Source of the DNA: Halorubrum halophilum
GTDB lineage: Archaea; Halobacteriota; Halobacteria; Halobacteriales; Haloferacaceae
Direction of reading: 5' to 3'
Assembly: GCF_000739595.1 (NCBI RefSeq)
Contig: NZ_BBJP01000059.1
Location: forward strand, 22,115 to 86,114
Length of the DNA: 64,000 nucleotides
How positions within the stretch are numbered: the stretch's first letter is position 1; each line of letters opens with the position of its first letter. Positions 1-8,145 of the stretch are shown in pieces. The translations under genes and the position numbers were made by a program. The notes under the pieces are model-generated. The model saw nothing but the letters and a program-made list of their open reading frames with translations. It had not been told where the DNA came from and did not search any database.

Positions 1-1157
1 AGGTCCGATCCCGTGAGCCCGCTCGTCCGGTCGGCGACCTCGTCGGGGTCGAAGTCGGCGATCTTCATCTCGCGGGTGACGACCCGGAGGATGTCCGCGC
101 GCATGTCGCGGTCGGGCTTGGGGAAGTTGACGATCTCGTCGAAGCGGCGCCACGCGGCCGCGTCGAGCTGGTCCGGGTGGTTGGTCGCGCCGATGAGGAG
201 GACCTCGTCGCGCACGAGCGACACCTCGTCGATCGACTTGAGGAGGGTGTTGACCGCGCGCTTTAACGCGGCGTGCTCGTCGGAGCGCCGCGTCTTCGCC
301 ACCGAGTCGAACTCGTCGATGAAGAGGATACACGGCGAGAGCCGCTTGGCGACCTCGAAGGTCTTCTCGACGTTCTTGGCTGTCTCGCCGAGGTACTGGC
401 TGGTGATCATCGACATCTTCACCTCGACGAGGGGGATGCCGAGCTCGTGGGCGAGCGCTCGCGAGACGGTCGTCTTGCCGGTCCCCGGCGGACCCACGAA
501 CAGGAGCTTCCCGATCTCGCGGAGCCCGATGCTCGCGAGGTACTCGCGGTGCTCGATGGCCTTGACGATCTTCTGTATCTCGCCCTCCTGGTCGCCCGTG
601 AGCACGAGGTCGGCGAGCGTCGTCTCGATCTCCTCGGGGGCCTGCACGTTGACGAGGTCGAGCATCTCGCCGTCCTCGTCCTCGTCGAAGTACTCCTCCA
701 GCAGGGCGTCGATCCAGACGCGGTCTGCCTGGATCGGCCGGACGCTGTCGCGCGCGTCCTCGTGAGTCACGGGCGCGTCGAGGTCCTCCGCGAGCTCGAG
801 CGCGGCGACGATCGTCGGGTTCTCGGCGATCCGATCGTCGGTGGCGTGGTCGCGGTACCACTCCAGCGCCATCGCCGGCTGGGTCAGCGAGATCTCGCCG
901 GAGAACTCCGTCCGTTGGGTGAAGAGCAGGTCGGAGACGGCGTCCCACGGGTGGTCGACACCCGTCGCGGTGCGGGTCGTCTCGCTCGTCGCCTTGAGCG
1001 GCCGCTCGACGCCGCCCGGTGCGTCGTCGGCGGCGTCGTCGGACCAGAACACCTGCCGGAAGCGCGGCGGCAGGTCGTTCTCGTCGAGGTCGCGGTTCTC
1101 GGTGTAGAGGTGCGTCGTCAACACGAACTCGACGACGTCGAGCGCCGGGTCACTCAT
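1..1157 (-). CDS. AAA family ATPase, 3' end cut by window edge
   Basis: Reading leftward from ATG at 1157 an open frame runs off the window, so only the N-terminal ~385 residues are visible. Walker A (GPPGTGKTT) lies at about residues 222-230, Walker B with the downstream acidic pair (ILFIDEFDS) near 275, and an arginine-rich second region of homology (WRRFDEIVNFP) near 335. This is the classic AAA layout of the 26S/Cdc48-like branch, with a ~200-residue acidic N-terminal region that has no recognisable domain. The protein probably remodels or unfolds protein substrates using ATP; the substrate cannot be told from sequence. The C-terminal lid is outside the window. It is transcribed away from the NUDIX gene at 1317, so 1158-1316 is a divergent promoter region. 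Confidence 0.9.
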   Translation of the reverse strand, partial: MSDPALDVVEFVLTTHLYTENRDLDENDLPPRFRQVFWSDDAADDAPGGVERPLKATSETTRTATGVDHPWDAVSDLLFTQRTEFSGEISLTQPAMALEWYRDHATDDRIAENPTIVAALELAEDLDAPVTHEDARDSVRPIQADRVWIDALLEEYFDEDEDGEMLDLVNVQAPEEIETTLADLVLTGDQEGEIQKIVKAIEHREYLASIGLREIGKLLFVGPPGTGKTTVSRALAHELGIPLVEVKMSMITSQYLGETAKNVEKTFEVAKRLSPCILFIDEFDSVAKTRRSDEHAALKRAVNTLLKSIDEVSLVRDEVLLIGATNHPDQLDAAAWRRFDEIVNFPKPDRDMRADILRVVTREMKIADFDPDEVADRTSGLTGSD

Positions 1158-1316
1158 CCGCGCGACGTAGCCGCGGGACGCGGTTAAGCGCGTCGGACCG
1201 CGGCCGCGAACGGCGGCGGAGGGACGCCGCAGGGGGATGCGACCCGCCGATTCACCTGCCGATCGCGCGGACGCCGTATCGAACGCTTATTAGCCCTGGT
1301 GATCGACCTACTTGGC

Positions 1317-1913
1317 ATGAGCTCCGAGGACGCGGCCGCGGCCGGCGGTTCCGCCGGTCAGGCCGACCCCGACGCGGACCACGAGAACGCGCTGCAGGAC
1401 GTGATCGCCGTCGACCCCGACGACGTCGAGCAGGGGACGGTGAACCGGCTCGATGCCCACACCGGCGACGGGATCCGCCACCGGGCGTTCACCTGCCTCG
1501 TGTACGACACCGACGACCGGATCCTGCTGGCCCAGCGCGCGCCCAACAAGCGGCTCTGGGACGCCCACTGGGACGGGACGGTCGCCTCTCACCCGGTCGA
1601 GGGACAGTCGCAGGAGGACGCGACCGAACAGCGCCTGGAGGAGGAGCTGGGGATCACCCCGGACCAGTACGCGGACCTCCGGGTGACGGACAAGTTCGAG
1701 TACAAGCGCTACTACCCCAACGAGGGCGTCGAGTGGGAGGTCTGCTCGGTGCTGAAGGTGACCCTCGACGACGCCTCGCTCGATCCCGACGAGGACGAAA
1801 TCGGCGGGATGCTGTGGGTCGACTACGAGCACCTCCACGAGAACCCGTCCCTGTACCGGCAGCTCCGTCTGTGTCCGTGGTTCGAGATCGCGATGCGACG
1901 CGACTTTTCCTGA
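1317..1913 (+). CDS. NUDIX hydrolase, type-1 isopentenyl-diphosphate isomerase-like
   Basis: 198 residues. After an acidic 45-residue N-terminus the protein follows the type-1 IPP isomerase pattern: HRAFTCLVYD near 55, LLAQRAPNKRLWDAHWD near 70-86, SHP at 91-93, a NUDIX helix (EDATEQRLEEELGI, 100-113) and WEVCSV carrying the conserved Glu. IPP isomerase interconverts IPP and DMAPP for archaeal isoprenoid lipids. The residue aligned with the essential Cys of the bacterial/human enzymes (VCGHP/CCSHP) is Ala here (VASHP), so isomerase activity is uncertain and another NUDIX substrate is possible. A GTG 18 bases upstream is an alternative start, but TTATTAG at 1286-1292 is placed for a leaderless transcript starting at ATG 1317. 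Confidence 0.8.
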   Translation: MSSEDAAAAGGSAGQADPDADHENALQDVIAVDPDDVEQGTVNRLDAHTGDGIRHRAFTCLVYDTDDRILLAQRAPNKRLWDAHWDGTVASHPVEGQSQEDATEQRLEEELGITPDQYADLRVTDKFEYKRYYPNEGVEWEVCSVLKVTLDDASLDPDEDEIGGMLWVDYEHLHENPSLYRQLRLCPWFEIAMRRDFS

Positions 1914-2007
1914 ACGGCCCCCGAGCGGCGGACCGTTCGTTTCCGAGAGCGCGACCGGAGCGACCGAAGCGGCGACTTGAAGGCGCGCGGGCGACTCAGT
2001 TCGAGAC

Positions 2008-2763
2008 ATGACTGTCGTCGCCGTGCTTGCGAAGCCGCCCCGCGAGGGGCTCGTCGCGACCGGGATCGCGGAGTCGACGCCGCTTTCGACCGCTGAGGCC
2101 GCCGACTTGTACGAGGCGCTGTTCCGCGACGCCGTCCTCGCGGTCGACCGCTCCGGCGGCGAGCTCCTCGTGAACTTCCCCGTGGACGACGACCTCCCCG
2201 CCGAGCACCGCACCGACACGAGCCCCGAGGCCGAGCTGCGCACGCTCGTCGCCGACACCCTCGGCGGCACCGAGGAGGTCCGATTCGAGCGACAGGTTGG
2301 GTCGTCGTTCGGCGCGCGCGCCGGCAACACCGTCACCCACCTGCTCCGCGAGGAGAACGCCGACTCCGTCGCTATCGTCACCCCGCAGGCGCCGCTGCTC
2401 TCGCGGACCGTCATCGACTCGGCCGCGATGAAGCTCCGAACGAACGAGGTCGTCCTCGGTCCCTCCACCCGCGGGCGCATCTACTTCGCCGGCTTCACCG
2501 CGCCGATCGATTTCGACGGGGCGTTCGAGGCCCCGAGCCTCCCGACGCTGGCGGCCCGCGGCGCGGATGCCGACCTCGACGTGGAGTTCCTGGCGTCGTC
2601 CCCCTCGATGGTCGACGGCGACGACCTGCTCGACGCCGTCCCCGTCCTCCGCGCCCGGTTCGCCGCCGAGCGCGTCGTCCCCGACTACACCGCCGCGTTC
2701 GTCCACGAACACGGGCTGGACGTGGTCGTCGAGGACGGAGACGCGCGGGTCATCCGCGACTGA
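2008..2763 (+). CDS. DUF2064-like (GT-A fold) protein
   Basis: 251 residues. The first ~40 residues (AKPPREGLVATG... LSTAEAADLYEALFRDAV) resemble the DUF2064 / TIGR04282 family of small glycosyltransferase-like proteins, whose usual opening is K-x-P-x-P-G-x-V-K-T-R-L followed by the AAxLYxAfLxD helix. The helix is recognisable, but the K-T-R substrate-binding run is replaced by A-T-G. The middle (SVAIVTPQAPLLSRTVIDSA) fits the nucleotide-sugar domain loop. No signal peptide or membrane helix is seen, so it is cytoplasmic. The gene follows the NUDIX gene after 94 bp and has its own weak TATA-like box near 1980. The function is unknown; the family assignment is from motif similarity only. Confidence 0.7.
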   Translation: MTVVAVLAKPPREGLVATGIAESTPLSTAEAADLYEALFRDAVLAVDRSGGELLVNFPVDDDLPAEHRTDTSPEAELRTLVADTLGGTEEVRFERQVGSSFGARAGNTVTHLLREENADSVAIVTPQAPLLSRTVIDSAAMKLRTNEVVLGPSTRGRIYFAGFTAPIDFDGAFEAPSLPTLAARGADADLDVEFLASSPSMVDGDDLLDAVPVLRARFAAERVVPDYTAAFVHEHGLDVVVEDGDARVIRD

Positions 2764-2855
2764 CACGCCGACCCGGCGTTCGAGACGAACGCGGCTCGAA
2801 ACCCCGAGCAGCGCGGCTCGAAACCCGGAAAAGGCTCGGCCGCCTACGACTGGTA

Positions 2856-3326
2856 ATGACCGACGAAAAGGAGAGCACGTTCCTCGTCACGCACGTCGAG
2901 AGCGACTCCGCGGTGCTGAAAGACGTCCACGACGGACAGGTGCACACGCTGAGCTCGAACCCCGGGCTCGCGGTCGACGACGCCGTGGAGGCGACCGTCG
3001 CCCCTGACCCGCCGATGGAGGTCACGTATCAGGTCGTCGAGGTCGCCGAGCGCCGGTCCCTCTCGATCGAGGAGAGCGACGAGCCCCCGACCGTCCACGA
3101 GCGCGAGCTCGCGGCCGAGACGGAGACCGGCGAACTCGCCCGCGAGGAACGCGCTGGCGTCGGCGAGATCCACGTGTTAACGCCGCCGGAGGAGGACACC
3201 GCGGACGCGGTCGCGGACGTGATCGACGACCGCGAGGCGACGCTCTCGCGGGCGGCCCGGCTCGGCGTGAACCGCGTCGAGGTCCGGTCGGAACCGGGCG
3301 TGGTCAGCGTGCGGTACATGCCCTGA
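2856..3326 (+). CDS. Conserved haloarchaeal protein (DUF5812-like)
   Basis: 156 residues, acidic, soluble. Residues 1-70 (FLVTHVESDSAVLKDVHDGQVHTLSSNPGL... DAVEATVAPDPPMEVTYQVVEV) look like a small beta-barrel, possibly OB-like. Residues 75-156 are mostly alpha-helical and end in a compact region (RLGVNRVEVRSEPGVVSVRYMP). It resembles the haloarchaeal DUF5812 family as I recall it, but no biochemical role is known to me. It lies 92 bp after the DUF2064-like gene and 118 bp before secF, with an AAAAGG-type TATA element near 2828, so it is probably transcribed separately. Confidence 0.75.
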   Translation: MTDEKESTFLVTHVESDSAVLKDVHDGQVHTLSSNPGLAVDDAVEATVAPDPPMEVTYQVVEVAERRSLSIEESDEPPTVHERELAAETETGELAREERAGVGEIHVLTPPEEDTADAVADVIDDREATLSRAARLGVNRVEVRSEPGVVSVRYMP

Positions 3327-3444
3327 GCGCGGTACTGGAACCGAGCCAGCGGACTGGCCCAGAGAGGGGTGACCCGCAGACGAGCGGGACGGACCCGCAG
3401 GTGAGTAAGAAGGCTTATTCACGCCCGCGCAGGAAGCGGTATTT

Positions 3445-4326
3445 ATGATAGCGACCGAGGTACCGGAGGTCAACTACACCGAGTACTCGAACCGGCAGCT
3501 CGTGGCGATCCCGCTCGCGGTCCTCGTTCTCGCCCTCGCGATCATCGGCGGGTGGTACCTGGTCACGGGTGCGCCGGCGAATCTCGGGTTGGAGTTCACG
3601 GGCGGCGTGGAGCTCCGGATCGCCGACGACGGCGACGACGTAGAACAGCAGATCGAGACCGCGTTCGACCGGCAGCCCGACTCGGTCCGGTCGATCCCCG
3701 CCGACGACGTGTACGTGGTGACGTTCCGGGCGGCCGACGAGGACCCGGAGGGCTTGGCCAACGACCTGTCTGCGCAGGCCGATGAGGCCGGACTGTCCAC
3801 GAACGCAATCGATCAGGTGTCCCCCAGCTTCGCGTCCGACACGGCCCGGACCGCGATCTTCGGCGTCGCGCTCGCGTTCCTCGGGATGAGCGTGCTCGTG
3901 TTCGCGCTGTTCCGGACGTTCGTCCCGTCGATCGCGGTCGTCGCGTCGGCGTTCTCCGACCTGGTGGTCCCCGTCGCGGTGATGAACCTCCTCGGGATCC
4001 AGATGACGCTCGGAACGATCGCGGCGCTCCTGATGATCATCGGCTACAGCGTCGACTCCGACATCCTGTTGAACAACTCCGTGCTGCGCCGGACCGGCGA
4101 GTTCTACGAGTCGGTGCACCGCGCGATGCGGACCGGTGTCACGATGACGCTCACGTCGATGGCGGCGATGATCGTCATGGCGATCGTCGCGTCGCTGTTC
4201 GGTGTCGATCTCCTCCGTAACATCGGAATCATCCTCTCCGTCGGGCTCTGTGCCGACCTGATGAACACGTATCTGCTGAACGTCTCGCTGCTTCGCTGGT
4301 ACAAGTTCGAGGGGGTGAAACGCTGA
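3445..4326 (+). CDS. secF: Protein translocase subunit SecF
   Basis: 293 residues. SecF with SecD assists Sec-dependent translocation across the cytoplasmic membrane. One helix lies at about residues 19-41, followed by the family signature LGLEFTGG near 50, an extracytoplasmic domain to ~125, and five hydrophobic helices from ~130 to the end. The SecF motif around SDLVVPVAVMN...LTLGTIAALLMIIGYSVDSDI is present, with the acidic residues of the helix-4 region. The TGA stop overlaps the ATG of secD by one base, so the two are translationally coupled; the secF-secD order is the usual haloarchaeal arrangement. A TTATTC box near 3416 is well placed for the start. Confidence 0.97.
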   Translation: MIATEVPEVNYTEYSNRQLVAIPLAVLVLALAIIGGWYLVTGAPANLGLEFTGGVELRIADDGDDVEQQIETAFDRQPDSVRSIPADDVYVVTFRAADEDPEGLANDLSAQADEAGLSTNAIDQVSPSFASDTARTAIFGVALAFLGMSVLVFALFRTFVPSIAVVASAFSDLVVPVAVMNLLGIQMTLGTIAALLMIIGYSVDSDILLNNSVLRRTGEFYESVHRAMRTGVTMTLTSMAAMIVMAIVASLFGVDLLRNIGIILSVGLCADLMNTYLLNVSLLRWYKFEGVKR

Positions 4327-5915
4327 TGCTCGAACCCGTCAAGAACAACTGGCGGATCCTGCTCTTAGTCGTCGTCGTGATCGGCGCGACGGTGGCGCTT
4401 TTCGCGCCGCAGTTCGGTCCACAGACGGCTCCCGGCGAGAACGCTTCCGAGGCCCAACAGGGGGTCACGAACCTCCAGTACGGTCTCGATCTGGCGGGCG
4501 GGACGCGAGTCCGCGCGCCGCTGCTCGGCTACACCGCGACCGAGGTGGACTTCGACGGCGACCAACCGGACGACGTCGCTCGCGCCGTCGCGGACGAACT
4601 CGACGGCGTCTCGGCCCGGGACGTCGGGGCCGTCGCCGAGGAGAACGCGGTCGAGGTCACCGACGCGTCGGTCTCCGAATCGGAGTTCCGCGCAGCGATG
4701 GACGCCTCCGGATACGCCTACGAGGACGTTCGCTCCGGCGTCACACAGGAGACCCGGGACGTCGCGCAGAGCATCATCACGGGCAAGATCAACGAGGCGG
4801 GACTCTCCGGCGGGAGCGTCCAACAGGTCCAGTCGCTCACCGGCGAGTACTTCATCCTCGTCGAAGTGCCCGGCGAGGACCGGAGCGACGTGATCGAACT
4901 CCTCGAGGAACGCGGGACCGTCCAGATCGACATCGCGTACCCGACCGAGAACGGGACCGCGATCCAGGAAGAGGTGCTGATCCAGGACCACTTCGAGGAC
5001 ATCGGCACCGCCGCTCAGAGCGATCAGGGGACCGGCGCGTACGTTCCGGTGACTGTCCGGAACACCGCGCCGGAGGGCGAGCAGTCGCCCGCCCACGGCT
5101 TCCAGCAGGCGGTCGCCGACCGCGGGTTCGCCGAGGCGTACAGCTCCAACCAGGACCGGTGCGACTACGGCGAGAACCCGGACGACGTGAGCAAGCCGTG
5201 CCTCCTGCTCACCGTCGACGGCGAGGTCGTCAACTCCTTCGGGATGGACTCGGACCTCGCGCAGAGCATGGCGAGCGGCTCGTGGGCCACCGACGGCGGC
5301 TTCCGGCTCACGACGAGCGAGTTCAGTCAGGCGCAGACCATCTCCATCAACCTGCGCGCCGGCGCGCTCCCGGCGGAACTCGACATCAGCGGGCAGGGGA
5401 CCTCGCGCTCCATCTCGGCGACGCAAGGGGAGAACTACAAGAACTACTCGCTGGTGACCGGCCTCCTCGCGGTGTTCGCTGTCGCCGGCATGGTGTTCCT
5501 CCGGTACCGCGAGCCCGCCGTGGCGCTGCCGATGATCGTCACGGCGCTCGCCGAGGTGTACGCGCTGCTCGGTATCGCCGCGCTGTTGAGCTATCCCCTC
5601 GAGCTGGCCGTGATCGCCGGCTTCATCGCGGTCGTCGGGACGGGCGTCGACGACCTCGTGATCATCGCCGACGAGGTGATGAGCGAGGGCGAAGTGAACT
5701 CCCGAAAGGTGTTCAACTCCCGGTTCCGCCGCGCCTTCTGGGTGATCGGCGCGGCCGCGGCAACGACGATAATCGCGATGTCGCCGCTGATGGTGCTGTC
5801 GCTCGGCGACCTCTCCGGGTTCGCGATCTTCACCATCCTCGGCGTCCTGATCGGCGTCCTGATCACCCGCCCCGCGTACGGCGACATCCTGCGTCGCCTG
5901 CTGACGATTCGGTGA
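4326..5915 (+). CDS. secD: Protein translocase subunit SecD
   Basis: 529 residues. An N-terminal helix (about 13-30) precedes the diagnostic LQYGLDLAGGTRV at ~50-62, then a large extracytoplasmic P1 domain to ~365, and five transmembrane helices from ~370 to the end. The last part contains AVVGTGVDDLVIIADEV, the SecD/RND-type helix-4 motif with its acidic pair. It forms the SecDF accessory complex with the upstream gene product and is thought to help complete export at the outer face of the membrane. It starts one base inside the secF stop codon (TGATG). No oddities were seen in length or motifs for an archaeal SecD. Confidence 0.97.
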   Translation: MLEPVKNNWRILLLVVVVIGATVALFAPQFGPQTAPGENASEAQQGVTNLQYGLDLAGGTRVRAPLLGYTATEVDFDGDQPDDVARAVADELDGVSARDVGAVAEENAVEVTDASVSESEFRAAMDASGYAYEDVRSGVTQETRDVAQSIITGKINEAGLSGGSVQQVQSLTGEYFILVEVPGEDRSDVIELLEERGTVQIDIAYPTENGTAIQEEVLIQDHFEDIGTAAQSDQGTGAYVPVTVRNTAPEGEQSPAHGFQQAVADRGFAEAYSSNQDRCDYGENPDDVSKPCLLLTVDGEVVNSFGMDSDLAQSMASGSWATDGGFRLTTSEFSQAQTISINLRAGALPAELDISGQGTSRSISATQGENYKNYSLVTGLLAVFAVAGMVFLRYREPAVALPMIVTALAEVYALLGIAALLSYPLELAVIAGFIAVVGTGVDDLVIIADEVMSEGEVNSRKVFNSRFRRAFWVIGAAAATTIIAMSPLMVLSLGDLSGFAIFTILGVLIGVLITRPAYGDILRRLLTIR

Positions 5916-6102
5916 GGATTCGACGCGGGAACCGAGGCGACTTCCCTCCGCGATCGTCCCACCTCGCGGGACGGGAACGCCGCTCCGCGCCCCGCGATCG
6001 GTTCAAACACGTGACCCACGACCACTCGGACGCGACGAGACCGACGCGCGCCGCCCCGGAGCCGCGGCCGTCACGGTCGAGGAGACCCGTGGGGGCTCGG
6101 AC

Positions 6103-6855
6103 GTGACCCCGTATCCCGAGATCGTCGCCGTCGCGTTCGTCGCCCAGCTCGCGGTGCTGCCGGGCGAGAAGGTGCAGTTCATGATCGCCGCGCTGTCGAC
6201 GCGGTACGATCCGAAAGTCGTGGTCGCCGCCGCGGGCTCGGCGTTCGCCGGCTGGACCGCGGTGGAGATCGCCTTCGGCCAAGCCCTGCAGTCGGCGTTG
6301 CCCGGCGTCGTGCTCGACGCCGTGACCGCGGCGTTGTTCTTCGTCTTCGCGTACCTGCTGTACCGGTCGATGCCGGACCGAGAACCGGAGCGGAGCGCGT
6401 CCGACGACGGCGACAGTGACCCGGGCGCGGCCGAGTCGGAATCGGACCCGGAGCCGAGCGACGCGACCCTCGCAGCGCTGGACTCGGTGACGCTCCCCGG
6501 ACCGCTCGACCGCTACGCCGGGTCGTTCGGCGGCTTCCTGCCGATATTCGTGCTCACCGCCACCGGGGAGTTCGGCGACAAGACCCAGCTCGTGACGATC
6601 GGGTTGGCGGTCCAGTACGGTGCGACCTCCGCCATCTGGCTGGGCGAGATGCTGGCGATCATCCCGATCAGCCTCGCGAACGCGTACTTCTTCCACACCT
6701 TCGCCCACCGGTTCGACATGCGGCGCGCGCACCTCGCGTCCGCGGTGCTGTTCGCCTTCTTCGGTATCGACACCGTACTCTCCATCGCCACGGGGTTCTC
6801 CGTCTGGGAGACGTTCATGGAGGCCGTGACCGCGGCCGCGTCGGGATTGCTCTAG
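6103..6855 (+). CDS. TMEM165/GDT1 family (UPF0016) cation transporter
   Basis: 250 residues, predicted six membrane helices in two repeats of three, joined by an acidic hydrophilic loop at about residues 93-128. The second repeat carries the canonical E-x-G-D-K-T motif (GEFGDKTQ, near 155-162). The first repeat has only LPGEKVQ at the equivalent place: the leading Glu is missing and Asp is changed to Glu. Family members exchange Mn2+/Ca2+ for protons, and the paired motifs form the metal site, so this protein may have altered selectivity. The start is GTG at 6103; no better upstream ATG exists. It is convergent with rnhB, 16 bp away. Confidence 0.88.
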   Translation: MTPYPEIVAVAFVAQLAVLPGEKVQFMIAALSTRYDPKVVVAAAGSAFAGWTAVEIAFGQALQSALPGVVLDAVTAALFFVFAYLLYRSMPDREPERSASDDGDSDPGAAESESDPEPSDATLAALDSVTLPGPLDRYAGSFGGFLPIFVLTATGEFGDKTQLVTIGLAVQYGATSAIWLGEMLAIIPISLANAYFFHTFAHRFDMRRAHLASAVLFAFFGIDTVLSIATGFSVWETFMEAVTAAASGLL

Positions 6856-6871
6856 GCCCGCTCGGGTTCCG

Positions 6872-7582
6872 CTAGAACTCGTCTAACCCGGACTGCTCGG
6901 CGGCCGCCAACACGTCGTCGCAGGTCGCCCACGAGCGCCGCGCGCAGTCGGGCACGTCGCCGTGGTCGTCGACGTATTCCCGGAGGAACTCCCGCGTCGC
7001 CGGATCGCTCGGGTAGCCGCTCCCGATCCCGTCGTAGGCAGGGTAGTCGGCGTCGATTTCGGCCATCCGCGCGTCGCGGGCGACCTTCGCGACGACGCTC
7101 GCGCCCCCGACCATCGGGTCGTCTTCGTCGGCGCCGTGGGAAGCCGACACGTCGACCGCAGGGAGATCGGTGTCGTTAGCGGCGGAGTCGGGATCGGCGA
7201 CGAACTCCCCGAGTCGTCGGGCGAACCGCGCCTCGCTGGTGTCGCCCGCGTCGGCGACGACCCGGACCGGTTCGTCGAGGTTGGAGACACCGTCGTCGTC
7301 GCCGTCGAGCGCAGTCCGGATCGCCCGCGCCTGTCCGCGCACGGTGAGCGTGTTCATGTCCGTGTCCGGACGGTCGATCTCGTCGGGCTCGACGAACGCG
7401 ACGCCGACGGCGACGGCGTCGGCCGCTCGCGTCGCGGCGTCGATCGCCTCGCGCCGGTTCGGGGAGAGCCGCTTCGAGTCGTCCGCGTCGGCCGGGAGGT
7501 CCGCCGGGTCGCCGAGCACCGCCGCGGCGACCATCGGTCCGAGCACGGGGCCCTTGCCGGCCTCGTCGACGCCGAGGTACAC
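6872..7582 (-). CDS. rnhB: Ribonuclease HII
   Basis: 236 residues. RNase HII removes RNA from RNA-DNA hybrids and single ribonucleotides from DNA. The N-terminal YLGVDEAGKGPVLGPMV holds the first catalytic Asp/Glu pair, and the later conserved Asp regions (VRVVADAGD, GGASVVAKVARDARM) follow the archaeal family. An acidic insertion at about 90-150 is typical of halophiles. The start is GTG at 7582: the protein begins directly with the core motif, and a TATTTA box at 7605-7612 (minus strand) gives a leaderless spacing of about 26 bases. It lies downstream of rps8e on the same strand (70 bp gap). Confidence 0.95.
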   Translation of the reverse strand: MYLGVDEAGKGPVLGPMVAAAVLGDPADLPADADDSKRLSPNRREAIDAATRAADAVAVGVAFVEPDEIDRPDTDMNTLTVRGQARAIRTALDGDDDGVSNLDEPVRVVADAGDTSEARFARRLGEFVADPDSAANDTDLPAVDVSASHGADEDDPMVGGASVVAKVARDARMAEIDADYPAYDGIGSGYPSDPATREFLREYVDDHGDVPDCARRSWATCDDVLAAAEQSGLDEF

Positions 7583-7652
7583 GCGTCGCTCGTCGGCTCG
7601 GACGGGTAAATAGGTTCAGAAAGCGGTCGACGGCGGGCGAACGCGAAGCCGT

Positions 7653-8024
7653 TCAGTCGAGGAGGACCGCGTTGACCTGTCCGGTCTGGCCGGGGCGGGA
7701 GGTGACGCGGGCGCGGCCCGCGGACGTCTCGATGACGGCGCCCTTGGTGATGATGTTCCGGCGGGCGTAGTTGACGTTCGAAGGGTTGTCGACGACGTTC
7801 TCGATGTCGGCCTCGCTGACCTCGTCGCCGTCGGCGACCTGCGCGACGTTCGTCGCGAGCGCGCGGACCTTCTTCTCGGTGCCGCGGGAGTCGATGTACT
7901 GGACCCGCGTCTCGCCGAGGGTCGTCTCGGCGGGTTCGCGGCCGAGCTGGTGGCGCTTCTTGTTCGAGGCGTGCTTGAGTCGGCCGCCCGTCCGCTTGCG
8001 CGTGGAGCGTCCCTGGTCTTTCAT
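7653..8024 (-). CDS. rps8e: 30S ribosomal protein S8e
   Basis: 123 residues, matching the usual archaeal length. The basic N-terminus (KDQGRSTRKRTGGRLKHASNKKRH) followed by beta-rich segments and NPSNVNYARRNIITKGAVIETSAGRARVTSRPGQ...VNAVLLD is diagnostic of S8e, an archaeal/eukaryotic small-subunit protein. A TATA-like CAAGTATTC lies at about 8045-8053 on the minus strand, about 26 bases before the ATG. rnhB follows 70 bp downstream on the same strand. Confidence 0.97.
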   Translation of the reverse strand: MKDQGRSTRKRTGGRLKHASNKKRHQLGREPAETTLGETRVQYIDSRGTEKKVRALATNVAQVADGDEVSEADIENVVDNPSNVNYARRNIITKGAVIETSAGRARVTSRPGQTGQVNAVLLD

Positions 8025-8145
8025 ACAGCCATGAACACCCAGCGAATACTTGAAGCGTTCGACTCGCCTCGGCGGCTTCGACGCCGAGACCGGCGGCGTG
8101 GCGGGCGGGACGCCCCGTCACGCGCGGCGCGGGTCTCCCGATCGG

